Assembly (NCBI GenBank): GCA_937922955.1
Contig: CALAKO010000062.1
Span: 1 to 8,255, forward strand
DNA length: 8,255 nt
Source of the DNA: an uncultured Peptococcaceae bacterium
GTDB lineage: Bacteria > Bacillota > Peptococcia > Peptococcales > Peptococcaceae
Reading direction: 5' to 3'
The notes beneath the pieces were generated by a model. The model was not told where the DNA came from, ran no database searches, and saw nothing but the letters and a program-made list of their open reading frames with translations. The position numbers and the translations under genes are program-made. Below are positions 1 through 6,665 of the stretch, piece after piece (the stretch's first letter is position 1; every line of letters starts with the position of its first letter).

Positions 1-53
1 CCGTGAATGTCAGCGTGAAAGGCTGATGAGTTAAGCCGCTTCTCCAACTGGCC
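1..53 (-). tRNA. tRNA-Glu (anticodon UUC), 3' part cut off by the window edge
   Basis: The minus strand from 53 downward folds as the first 52-53 positions of a tRNA. The acceptor 5' strand GGCCAGU lies at 53-47, then U8 and G9. The D-stem GAGA (44-41) pairs with ACUC (31-28), and the D-loop AGCGGCUUA carries the invariant GG. The anticodon stem UCAGC/GCUGA is at 26-22 and 14-10, around the seven-base loop CUUUCAC (21-15), so the anticodon at 19-17 is UUC, for glutamate. A five-base variable loop (9-5) follows, and then ACGG of the T-stem at the edge. The 5' part closely resembles tRNA-Glu as I remember it from Bacillus. The T-loop, the 3' acceptor strand and any encoded CCA lie outside the window. 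It has its own promoter just upstream, so it may be the first gene of a tRNA cluster. The unusual leader is described separately. Confidence 0.93.
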
Positions 54-93
54 ATACGCTAGTGGGCTTTGACTTCATCAGTGCCTCACAGCT
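54..93 (-). other. 5' leader of the tRNA-Glu precursor, complementary to the tRNA body
   Basis: About 40 nt lie between the predicted transcription start (near 92) and G1 of the tRNA. On the minus strand, 93-65 can pair with 12-37 of the same transcript. The segments are AGC/GCU (with a bulged U90), GUGAGG/UUUCAC (four Watson-Crick and two G-U pairs), CUGAUGA/UCAUCAG, GU/AC and AAGCC/GGCUU. They are separated by one 2x2 mismatch, one bulged A and one small internal loop, for about 23 pairs in all. The partner strand covers the 3' side of the D-arm and nearly the whole anticodon arm. Seen directly: the complementarity. Inferred: that it forms in RNA. It could instead be a leftover inverted fragment of a tRNA-Glu copy. 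Confidence 0.6.
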
Positions 94-98
94 CGTTT

Positions 99-127
99 AT
101 AATACCATCCTTTTTACACAAAGTCAA
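99..127 (-). promoter_or_regulatory. Sigma-70-type promoter for tRNA-Glu with AT-rich upstream element
   Basis: The minus strand carries -35 TTGACT (127-122), a 17-bp spacer and -10 TATTAT (104-99), which places the start near position 92. Just upstream of the -35 (about 128-160) lie alternating A and T tracts that resemble an UP element, as is typical of stable-RNA promoters. Part of this AT-rich block is also the U-tract of the preceding operon's terminator. The -35 match and ideal spacing make this a strong candidate. It has not been tested. Confidence 0.75.
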
Positions 128-149
128 CAGCTTTTTTAAAAGTTTTTCA

Positions 150-193
150 AAAAAATTTTAGAAGCCGCAAAAGAGCCTATTTGCGGCTTCTAA
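150..193 (-). terminator. Intrinsic terminator of the nrdA-nrdB-transglutaminase operon
   Basis: GAAGCCGCAAA (161-171) and TTTGCGGCTTC (180-190) form a perfect 11-bp stem, extended to 14 bp by flanking A-T pairs (158-160/191-193), with an 8-base loop. On the minus strand the stem is followed by TAAAATTTTTTT. It sits 15-50 bases past the stop codon at 209 and separates the operon from the tRNA transcription unit. Confidence 0.88.
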
Positions 194-208
194 TTTCTAC
201 TCAATCAA

Positions 209-865
209 TCAACGCAAAGTAGCCGGCACATAACTGGACAAACAATTTGGTGCGCCGTCTTTACTCCAAATATGATCCCCGCTCATCACATCATCACTCA
301 CTAGGCAATAACGATACGACGGCAGCAATGCTTCGATCATTGGCAATTCATTGCTGTCCAGCGCCTCCAATGGAATCCCCGGTTCTCCAGTACGTCGAAC
401 CGTTTGCGGATTTTCCAGCAATTCCGCAGCAGCGTCGACATGATAGCTTTGGTGTCCAACGGTGACAATGTTCCATAGATGCATGGACAAGGCAGCATCG
501 CCACCAATCAAGCAGCCTTCAACAAGCTGAGATTCAATACCGATGCGTGGGTCGCATAAAATGGCATCCACTGCTCGAGCAATGCCATAGCTGTTCGCTC
601 TCTTATTTACCAATGCCCCATAGGCACTAATATAGTGTTTTCCTTCTTCCGTATCCGGAAGTTCCGACACATTAATGGCTCCTTCTAATCGCAGTTTTTG
701 GCGAGGATACACAACATTTTGTTGAATCAAGCGGTGCACAGCGCGCACACGATCCAATGGAGCAGTGCTGCTTTTGAGCACCGCTTCAACATAACGTGTC
801 AAGCTCTCATTCATTCGTTCCTCTTCGACTTTACTGAGAGCTGGAGTCTGCGAAAAATAAAGCAT
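209..865 (-). CDS. Transglutaminase-like fold protein with Ser in the catalytic Cys position
   Basis: This is a cytoplasmic protein of 218 residues with no signal peptide or membrane segment. It has the order of a bacterial transglutaminase-like domain. A helix of the type LDRVRAVHRLIQQNVVYP (38-55) comes first. The nucleophile-helix region AYGALVNKRANSYGIARA (81-98) follows, then a strand ending in VEG (115-117), SMHLWNIV with His129, and YHVDAA with Asp144. Known members usually have Cys where this protein has Ser92, in a pattern like VCxGYA; here it reads NSYGIA. His and Asp are kept, so the fold is likely intact but classical Cys protease or transglutaminase chemistry may be lost. I chose the ATG at 865 because AAAGGAG lies 8 bases before it; a TTG six codons upstream has no such site. 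It starts 48 bases after the nrdB stop and is probably co-transcribed with it. Its substrate or partner is unknown. The fold call is fairly sure, the function is not. Confidence 0.75.
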   Translation of the reverse strand: MLYFSQTPALSKVEEERMNESLTRYVEAVLKSSTAPLDRVRAVHRLIQQNVVYPRQKLRLEGAINVSELPDTEEGKHYISAYGALVNKRANSYGIARAVDAILCDPRIGIESQLVEGCLIGGDAALSMHLWNIVTVGHQSYHVDAAAELLENPQTVRRTGEPGIPLEALDSNELPMIEALLPSYRYCLVSDDVMSGDHIWSKDGAPNCLSSYVPATLR

Positions 866-873
866 GTTATCGG

Positions 874-880
874 CTCCTTT
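874..880 (-). promoter_or_regulatory. Ribosome binding site deciding the start of the transglutaminase-like gene
   Basis: AAAGGAG on the minus strand ends 8 bases before the ATG at 865-863. The in-frame TTG at 883-881 overlaps the region just upstream of this site and has no Shine-Dalgarno sequence of its own, so the ATG is preferred. Confidence 0.8.
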
Positions 881-913
881 CAAGCAATTCTTCTACAATC
901 CACCCCATAATTA

Positions 914-1957
914 TCAAAGGTCGTCAATCAATGCACTGCTTTTTGCGTATGCGGTGCTTCGCGCTTCAAAGAAATCGGTTTTTATCATATTGGCATTGCT
1001 GTATTGGCTCACCCATGTCATGCTTGGTGGCTCCACATCATGACCTTCATAGATGCTGCCAAAGTCCAGACTGGTTGAGCGCAAATTGCCAAGGTATTGG
1101 ATGTAGTCTGTCACCATCTCTTTTGTCAAACCTTCAATGTCATCGCCAATGACATAGTGTCCCCAAGCAATCTCCTGTTCACAGCCTTCACGAATCATTT
1201 CACGATAGATTTGCACCCATTCATCGGTGAAAAGTTCCGGACATTCGCTGCGCAATTCCTTAATAATGTTGCGGAAAAGCCACAAATGAGTGTTTTCATC
1301 ACGATTGATGTAACGAATTTCCTGCACAGATCCTGGCATTTTATTGTTTCTGCCAAGATTATAAAAGAACATGAAACCGCTGTAAAAATAGATGCCTTCA
1401 AGAATGAAATTCCCCATGACGGAGCGCATAAAATTAAGCGGCGATGGATCCTGTTGGAAATCGTTGTAGATTTCTCCAATAAATTCGTTGCGGCGCAGCA
1501 AATGCTCATCGTTTTTCCACTGATAGAGCACCTCGGTACGCTCCTGCGGTTCGCAGATGGTGTCCAGCATATAGGAATAGCTCTGACTATGCAAGGCCTC
1601 CTGGAAAATCTGAATAGACAGGCACAGGTTGACCTCATTAGCAGTCACATAGCTGGAAATATTTGGTAAGTTTGCGGTTTGAATGCTATCCAAAAAGATC
1701 AAAAAGCTGAGTATTTTATCGTACGCACGTCGTTCAGCCGGCGGCAGCAAGGGATAATCCTTGATGTCTGTGTGCATGTTGATTTCTTCCGGCACCCAGA
1801 AATTATTCATTGCCTGGCGATACCAACCACTCACCCACTGATATTTCATATTGTTGAAATCATTAAGATTGGTGGTGTTCCCGCCGATGATGCGGCGCGC
1901 TCCAATTTCAATATCGCCTTCCGGATTAAACAGCGGACGTTTTGAAATCGAATCCAT
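914..1957 (-). CDS. nrdB: Class I ribonucleoside-diphosphate reductase, beta (radical-generating) subunit
   Basis: This small subunit (347 residues) houses the diiron-tyrosyl radical cofactor that starts reduction of ribonucleotides in NrdA. All expected cofactor residues are visible: Asp90 (FLDSIQT), Glu120 and His123 (QEALHSQSY), Glu187 (LEGIYFY), and Glu221 and His224 (DENTHLW). Tyr127, in the HSQSY motif, matches the radical-bearing Tyr122 of the E. coli enzyme, so this is not the Tyr-less Chlamydia type. Trp54 in NFWVPEE matches the conserved tryptophan of the radical relay. The short tail after about 325 carries Tyr337 and ends SALIDDL. In known enzymes this tail docks on the alpha subunit, and a tail Tyr relays the radical. 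The start has AAAGGAG 9 bases upstream. The gene begins 18 bases after the nrdA stop, so the two are almost certainly one operon. No nrdI or NrdH-like gene is seen here. Confidence 0.96.
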   Translation of the reverse strand: MDSISKRPLFNPEGDIEIGARRIIGGNTTNLNDFNNMKYQWVSGWYRQAMNNFWVPEEINMHTDIKDYPLLPPAERRAYDKILSFLIFLDSIQTANLPNISSYVTANEVNLCLSIQIFQEALHSQSYSYMLDTICEPQERTEVLYQWKNDEHLLRRNEFIGEIYNDFQQDPSPLNFMRSVMGNFILEGIYFYSGFMFFYNLGRNNKMPGSVQEIRYINRDENTHLWLFRNIIKELRSECPELFTDEWVQIYREMIREGCEQEIAWGHYVIGDDIEGLTKEMVTDYIQYLGNLRSTSLDFGSIYEGHDVEPPSMTWVSQYSNANMIKTDFFEARSTAYAKSSALIDDL

Positions 1958-1975
1958 AATCGCATTCTCCTTTCA

Positions 1976-4516
1976 TTACGAGGAACAGCTTTCACACTCT
2001 TCCACTTCCAAACTCTTAGAGCGGATATAGTACAATGTTTTGACACCGCTTTCCCAGGCCAGAATGTACAAATTCAACACCTGACGGAAGGTGTATTCGT
2101 TGGTAATGTAAACATTCACGCTCTGCGCCTGATCAATGTGGCGCTGGCGCACGCCAGCAGCTCGAACCGACCAGGTCTGGTCAATCACATGGGCACTTTT
2201 ATAGTACCAGAATGTTTCCATGCTCAGTTCCGGTGCCACACGCGGCATGAGCCCGTTTTTCTTTTCTTCTAAGAAGAAACGGTTCATAATCGGATCAACC
2301 CCGGCCGAAGTGCCAGCAATGATCGATGTGCTGGATGTTGGCGCCACTGCCATGAGATAAGCATTTCTCAAGCCATGAGCAGCAACCTCTGCACGCAGCG
2401 TCTGCCAACGCTCGCTGTCATAGCCACGTTTGTCAAAATAAGCACCGCTCTGCCAGTCACTGCCTTCAAAGAGCGCATAGGCGCCTTTTTCTGCCGCATT
2501 TTCACAGCTGGCTTTAACGGCCGCATAATTAATATCTTCAAACACGCGATCAACAAAAGCGAGATGGTCTTCGCTCTCCCACTGAATATGCTGTTTCGCC
2601 AGCATATGATGGTAACCGCTGACCCCCAGTCCAATTGGGCGATAGCGATGGTTGTTGATTTTTGCATATGGCAGCGGGAAAAAGTTCAGATCAATAACGT
2701 TGTCCAACGCACGCACTACACTGCGTGTTACAGACTCAATCTCCTGCGGATTATTGACATCAATGTGACCAAGCGAAAGGCTGGCCAGATTGCACACAAC
2801 AAAGTCTCCCGGCTTCGTAACAGTGACAACCACTTCCTCGCCGTCCACAGTTTCTACGCGCTGATCAATGCTCTCAATAGCGCTCATATTTTGCGCTATC
2901 TCTGTGCATAGATTGGAGCAATAGATGATCCCCTTATCCCCATTTGGATTCGCACGATTCACAATATCGCGGTTAAAGGCAAATGGCGTACCGGTTTCCA
3001 CAGCGCTCTTAATGATGAGGCGAATGATATCCTTGATTGGCAGCACCCTTTTGTTGATGCGTTTATCGGCCACACAGTCGAGGTAGCGCTCAGTCCATTC
3101 GTCCCCAAAACTGTCCTCAAGATGATACCCCTTGACTGTGTAAACGTCATGCGGACACATCAGATACCAGTCACCTTCAATATTGTCGCGTGCCTGCTGC
3201 CAAAAGTAGTCTGGATAACATACCGCCGGGAACACATCGTGCGCCTTCATGCGGTCGTCACCATTGTTCGTGCGCAAAGCCAGAAATTCCGGCAGATCTC
3301 GATGCCACACATCCAAGTAGACCGCCACCGCGCCTTGACGCACGCCCAGCTGGTCAACAGCCACTGCAGTGTCGTTGGCCAAACGAATCCAGCGAATAAC
3401 GCCACCGGCTGCTCCTTCAAAGCCGCGTATCGCAGAGCCGCGTGCACGCACTTTGCCAAAATAGAGACCCATGCCACCGCCAAATTTGCTGACCTGAGCA
3501 AAATTATCGATGCTGCGATAAATGCCTTCCAAACTATCTGGCACTGTATCAATAAAACAGCTCGACAATTGATGAAACGGCTTGCGCGCATTAGCAAGCG
3601 TCGGCGTTGCCATGGTCACTTTAAGGGTGCTGAGCATGTCATAGAAACGACGCACCCAAACAAGGCGCTGAGAACGCTCTTCCAGCATCGCCAAGTGCAA
3701 AGCAATTCCCAAAAACATCTCCTGTACCGATTCCAGCGGCACTCCAGCATGACTGCGTACCACATAACGCTTCACCAAAAGCTCAATCCCGGAATAATTG
3801 ATCAGCTTATTGCGACTTTCATCCATGAACGTGGCCGCTTCCAAAAGTTCTTCACGACTGTAGTGCTGCAAAATGTAAGCGCCATACAGTCCTTCTTCAG
3901 TAAGGAACTCCACTTTCTCGTAAAAATCGTCAATGCCGTGTTCGGCCATCTGTTTTTTTAGATTGCGGCCAAATTCCAGAAAATAGATGCGTGCTGCGAT
4001 AAACTCCCATCGCGGCGCATCTTTAGCCGTCAGCTCTACACACGCTTTGATCAAATAATAGAAGCGCTCATCCAAAGACAAGCCGACCTTATAAAAAGAC
4101 TGGAATTTCATCAACAAATAGCCCAGGCTATACACCTCGTCGTTGAAATCCCATTCAATCTCCTTGAGAAGATCGTCCATTTCCGGCACTTCCGGAAAGC
4201 ACGCCGTCAATTGACTGCGCGTACGACGTTTACGCTTGCGGTCCTCGCGATAAAGGATGAAGCTTTTGACCTCTTTGTAATAATTTTGTTCGATCATGGT
4301 CTTTTCGACCAGATCCTGTATGTCTTCCACATGCAACGTCAGCCCAAGTTTGAGTTCTTCCTTTAACGCCATTTCGATGGCATCCACCATTGCGTCCAGC
4401 TGTTCCGATGTCACTACGCTGTTCACACTGGCAAAAGCACGCTCGATAACGCGGGCGATTTTCGCACGTTCATAGGCCTCAATACTGCCATTGCGTTTGA
4501 TAATGTCCATTGTCAT
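1976..4516 (-). CDS. nrdA: Class I ribonucleoside-diphosphate reductase, alpha (catalytic) subunit
   Basis: This subunit (846 residues) reduces ribonucleoside diphosphates to deoxy forms together with NrdB. An N-terminal ATP-cone (about 3-95, starting MDIIKRNGS) is the known overall-activity site that senses ATP and dATP. Catalytic residues by homology with E. coli NrdA are Cys320 (LSSCF) and Cys575 (VVCNL), the redox pair; Cys537 (SNLCTE), the thiyl radical; and Asn535 and Glu539. The radical-relay pair is Tyr829-Tyr830 (TLYY). The tail ends CESCSS, with Cys841 and Cys844 as the shuttle thiols for thioredoxin-type reductants. I start at the ATG at 4516, where AGAAAGGG lies 5 bases upstream; another ATG two codons later is equally close to the ATP-cone. 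An ATG 14 codons upstream (4558) adds a non-conserved MEKLQCQ stretch. The 170-base upstream region shows no convincing consensus promoter and no NrdR-box pair by eye. Confidence 0.97.
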   Translation of the reverse strand: MTMDIIKRNGSIEAYERAKIARVIERAFASVNSVVTSEQLDAMVDAIEMALKEELKLGLTLHVEDIQDLVEKTMIEQNYYKEVKSFILYREDRKRKRRTRSQLTACFPEVPEMDDLLKEIEWDFNDEVYSLGYLLMKFQSFYKVGLSLDERFYYLIKACVELTAKDAPRWEFIAARIYFLEFGRNLKKQMAEHGIDDFYEKVEFLTEEGLYGAYILQHYSREELLEAATFMDESRNKLINYSGIELLVKRYVVRSHAGVPLESVQEMFLGIALHLAMLEERSQRLVWVRRFYDMLSTLKVTMATPTLANARKPFHQLSSCFIDTVPDSLEGIYRSIDNFAQVSKFGGGMGLYFGKVRARGSAIRGFEGAAGGVIRWIRLANDTAVAVDQLGVRQGAVAVYLDVWHRDLPEFLALRTNNGDDRMKAHDVFPAVCYPDYFWQQARDNIEGDWYLMCPHDVYTVKGYHLEDSFGDEWTERYLDCVADKRINKRVLPIKDIIRLIIKSAVETGTPFAFNRDIVNRANPNGDKGIIYCSNLCTEIAQNMSAIESIDQRVETVDGEEVVVTVTKPGDFVVCNLASLSLGHIDVNNPQEIESVTRSVVRALDNVIDLNFFPLPYAKINNHRYRPIGLGVSGYHHMLAKQHIQWESEDHLAFVDRVFEDINYAAVKASCENAAEKGAYALFEGSDWQSGAYFDKRGYDSERWQTLRAEVAAHGLRNAYLMAVAPTSSTSIIAGTSAGVDPIMNRFFLEEKKNGLMPRVAPELSMETFWYYKSAHVIDQTWSVRAAGVRQRHIDQAQSVNVYITNEYTFRQVLNLYILAWESGVKTLYYIRSKSLEVEECESCSS

Positions 4517-4521
4517 AAAAG

Positions 4522-4529
4522 CCCTTTCT
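4522..4529 (-). promoter_or_regulatory. Ribosome binding site favouring the internal nrdA start
   Basis: AGAAAGGG on the minus strand lies 5 bases before ATG 4516 and 11 before ATG 4510. It falls inside the 14-codon extension read from ATG 4558, which argues that translation begins at 4516 or 4510. A GGGG run 4 bases before ATG 4558 keeps the longer form possible. Confidence 0.65.
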
Positions 4530-4690
4530 AAAAAACTTTGACATTGTAGCTTCTCCATCTTACCCCATTTCCCCGAAAGCGTCCAGATTCACATTATTCA
4601 CTCCAGCAAAATTGCCTATTCGCCGCGCTTCGTGGGCAAAAGAAATTTTTTATCGCAACATTTCGCCGCCCATCAATCACCAAATACAAA

Positions 4691-4721
4691 TAAAAAAACG
4701 GTCAGGGCTAACCCTGACCGT
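4691..4721 (-). terminator. Intrinsic terminator of the transketolase operon
   Basis: ACGGTCAGGG (4698-4707) and CCCTGACCGT (4712-4721) form a perfect 10-bp GC-rich stem with a CTAA loop. On the minus strand it is followed by seven T residues, then ATTT. It begins 13 bases beyond the TAA stop of the C-terminal subunit and separates transketolase from nrdA. Confidence 0.95.
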
Positions 4722-4734
4722 CCACAGCTCACAA

Positions 4735-5676
4735 TTATTTGCGTGCAATCACACGTTTTGCTTTTTCAGCAATTTTTTCTTTGGTGAGGCCATATTTTTC
4801 CAACAGAGCATCCGCTGGGCCACTTTCACCAAAAACATCTTCGACGCCAACCATTTCCATTGGCACTGGCTTTTCTGCCACCAGGACTTCTGCCACTGCG
4901 CTGCCAAGGCCGCCAACCACGTTGTGTTCCTCAGCCGTCACAACAGCACCTGTTTTTTCTGCCCATTCTACAATCAATGCGCGATCGATCGGCTTGATGG
5001 TACTCATATCAATAACCGCTGCGCTGACACCATCAGCTTGCAGCAATTCTGCAGCTTCTAACGCTTTTGCAACCATGATGCCGCAAGCAACGATGACAAC
5101 ATCATCGCCTTCGCGCATCAATGTGCCCTTGCCAATCGTAAAATCTACATCCGGATTCGTAATGGTTGGTACACCAGAACGACCCAAACGAATGTAAACA
5201 GGGCCTTCGTATTCAGCAGCAGCCATGACCGCTTTATACGCTTCTGGACCATCTGCTGGCACAAGCACCGTCATATTTGGCAGACCGCGCATCAGGTTGA
5301 TGTCTTCCAAAGCCTGGTGGCTGCCACCATCTTCGCCAACGGTAATCCCAGCATGGGTTGCCGCGATCTTTACATTCAGACGTGGATAGCAAATGGAATT
5401 GCGAATCTGGTCGTAGGCACGTCCGGTAGCAAACACAGCAAAAGTGCTCGCAAATGGAATTTTTCCAGCCGCTGCAAAACCTGCAGCCAGCCCCAAAAGA
5501 TTCTGTTCTGCAATCCCGGCATTAAAGAAACGTTCTGGGAATTTTTTCTGGAACATGTTGGTCTTGGTCGATTTCGACAAGTCTGCATCGAGAACAACGA
5601 CATTTTCGCAAGCTGCGCCCAGCGCTTCCAGCGCCTGACCATAAGCCTCACGTGTTGCTTGTTTTTCCATACTCAT
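4735..5676 (-). CDS. Transketolase, C-terminal subunit (pyrimidine-binding half)
   Basis: This 313-residue protein is the second half of a split transketolase, the usual length for such subunits. Together the two halves move two-carbon ketol units between sugar phosphates in the non-oxidative pentose phosphate pathway. Visible landmarks are GIAEQNL with Glu57, the residue that activates the ThDP aminopyrimidine; the FASTFAVFATGRAYDQ helix (75-90); GEDGGSHQ (114-121) with the substrate-side His; and YIRLGRSG (161-168). A C-terminal transketolase domain (about 185-313) includes TAEEHNVVGGLG (247-258). The start at 5676 overlaps the upstream subunit's stop as ATGA, which suggests translational coupling. 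AGGGGAGG lies 4 bases upstream, and an ATG two codons later (5670) has a looser 10-base spacing. 1-deoxyxylulose-5-phosphate synthase shares this fold but is a single, longer chain. The pairing with a separate N-terminal subunit supports transketolase. Confidence 0.94.
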   Translation of the reverse strand: MSMEKQATREAYGQALEALGAACENVVVLDADLSKSTKTNMFQKKFPERFFNAGIAEQNLLGLAAGFAAAGKIPFASTFAVFATGRAYDQIRNSICYPRLNVKIAATHAGITVGEDGGSHQALEDINLMRGLPNMTVLVPADGPEAYKAVMAAAEYEGPVYIRLGRSGVPTITNPDVDFTIGKGTLMREGDDVVIVACGIMVAKALEAAELLQADGVSAAVIDMSTIKPIDRALIVEWAEKTGAVVTAEEHNVVGGLGSAVAEVLVAEKPVPMEMVGVEDVFGESGPADALLEKYGLTKEKIAEKAKRVIARK

Positions 5677-6494
5677 GCATCCTCCCCTAATTCTTCCAGT
5701 GCCTGTGCAACTTGTTCCGCATTTGGCGCCTTGCCATGCCATCCTGCTTCATTTTCCATGAAAGAAACGCCTTTTCCCTTGATGGTGTTCATGACAATCA
5801 TCTGAGGTTTGCCGCTTCCAGCAGCTTTCGCTTTGGCAATAGCGTCCGCAATGGCAGCAAAAGAATGACCATCAATGACCTGAACATCCCAGTCAAATGC
5901 TGCAAATTTCTCATCAACTGGGTCCACATTCATAACATCTGCTGTACGCCCATCAATCTGCAAACCATTATGATCCACAAAGGCAATCATATGATCCAGA
6001 TGATAGTGTGCTGCAGCCATAGCCGCTTCCCAAACCTGGCCTTCTTCTAATTCACCATCACCAAGCAGCGCATACACATAGCGTGCACTCTTATCCAATT
6101 TACGCGCCAAAGCCATACCAACAGCAGCGGAGATCCCTGTTCCCAGAGAACCAGTTGACATATCGACCCCCGGCACTTTGCGCATATCTGGATGCCCTTG
6201 CAGCTTACTTCCTAATTGACGCAAAGACATCAAATCTTCTGTCGCAAAGAAACCGCGTTCAGCCAATGTTGCATACAATACCGGCGCAGCATGGCCTTTT
6301 GAAAGCACAAACAAATCACGATCAGCCAGATCAGGCTGTGAAGGGTCCACATGCATTTCTTCAAAATAAAGATAAGTCAATAATTCCACTGCAGAAAGTG
6401 AACCACCCGGATGCCCACTGTTTGCGGCACCGATCATTTTAACAATATTACGACGGATCGCTGTAGCTTTCAGTGCTAATTCTTTCTCGTCCAT
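5673..6494 (-). CDS. Transketolase, N-terminal subunit (ThDP diphosphate-binding half)
   Basis: This 273-residue protein is the diphosphate-binding half of a two-chain transketolase. SGHPGG (26-31) and KGHAAP (67-72) hold conserved active-site histidines. STGSLGTG (113-120) is the glycine-rich loop. The ThDP motif starts with GDGELEEGQVWEA (145-157) and ends at Asn176 in DHNG, coordinating Mg2+ and the cofactor diphosphate. GWHGKAP (251-257) near the end matches the last conserved segment of this domain. I chose ATG 6494 because GGGAGG lies 6 bases before it and homology begins there (MDEKELALKATAIRRN). A longer reading from 6542 adds a non-conserved 16-residue stretch and would start close to the predicted transcription start. 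The last codons overlap the partner gene by four bases. It has its own promoter at 6558-6586. Confidence 0.95.
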   Translation of the reverse strand: MDEKELALKATAIRRNIVKMIGAANSGHPGGSLSAVELLTYLYFEEMHVDPSQPDLADRDLFVLSKGHAAPVLYATLAERGFFATEDLMSLRQLGSKLQGHPDMRKVPGVDMSTGSLGTGISAAVGMALARKLDKSARYVYALLGDGELEEGQVWEAAMAAAHYHLDHMIAFVDHNGLQIDGRTADVMNVDPVDEKFAAFDWDVQVIDGHSFAAIADAIAKAKAAGSGKPQMIVMNTIKGKGVSFMENEAGWHGKAPNAEQVAQALEELGEDA

Positions 6495-6557
6495 AAAAAA
6501 CCTCCCACCCTTATTTTCTGAGATGACTGTTATATGAGACAATATACTCCATTTTCA

Positions 6558-6586
6558 ATTATACATCATTATTCCCCTTTTTTCAT
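6558..6586 (-). promoter_or_regulatory. Probable sigma-70-type promoter for the transketolase operon
   Basis: The minus strand has -10 TATAAT (6563-6558), an exact consensus, and -35 ATGAAA (6586-6581, four of six matches) with a 17-bp spacer. The predicted start near 6551 gives a leader of about 57 bases. It lies downstream of the antiporter terminator, so the operon does not need read-through. Confidence 0.65.
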
Positions 6587-6625
6587 TCCACTTTCGCGCT
6601 TTCCGTTAAGTTTTTTCGACAAAAT

Positions 6626-6658
6626 AAAAAAACGATCGCACTGTGGCGATCGTTTTTT
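6626..6658. terminator. Symmetric (bidirectional-looking) intrinsic terminator after the antiporter gene
   Basis: CGATCGC (6633-6639) pairs with GCGATCG (6646-6652) around a 6-base loop. The flanking A-run (6627-6632) and T-run (6653-6658) extend the stem to 13 bp. On the minus strand the stem is followed by a run of seven T, giving a standard terminator 14 bases past the antiporter stop. The T-run on the plus strand means it could also stop transcription coming from the left, although no plus-strand gene is seen. Confidence 0.9.
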
Positions 6659-6665
6659 AATGCTA

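Noticed and set aside
23..81. CTGATGA motifs on both strands, suggesting a hammerhead ribozyme core
   Set aside because: Neither copy is followed by a stem II and GAAA in the right place. The two copies are simply the arms of the leader-tRNA inverted repeat.
103..111. AGGATGGTA on the minus strand, reminiscent of the T-box antiterminator sequence
   Set aside because: It lies in the spacer and -10 region of the tRNA promoter. No specifier stem or antiterminator precedes it, and a tRNA rather than a synthetase or amino acid gene follows.
1097..1669. A 190-codon open frame on the plus strand inside nrdB
   Set aside because: It is opposite the metal-ligand region of NrdB, has no domain signature, and fits a shadow frame.
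3122..3961. A 279-codon open frame on the plus strand inside nrdA
   Set aside because: It lies wholly opposite conserved NrdA sequence, including an active-site Cys, and has no family resemblance or evident ribosome binding site. It is best explained as a shadow of codon bias.
4517..4558. Longer NrdA start at ATG 4558, adding 14 residues
   Set aside because: The added residues do not fit the ATP-cone, whose conserved sequence begins at MDIIKRNG. A good ribosome binding site lies inside this stretch. It remains possible but less likely.
5677..5742. Longer start for the transketolase C-terminal subunit at 5742
   Set aside because: The 22 extra residues come from out-of-frame overlap with the end of the N-terminal subunit gene. 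The ATGA overlap with a strong ribosome binding site marks the true start.
6495..6542. Longer start for the transketolase N-terminal subunit at 6542
   Set aside because: It would begin within about 10 bases of the predicted transcription start, lacks a ribosome binding site, and adds residues not expected in the family. GGGAGG sits ideally before ATG 6494.
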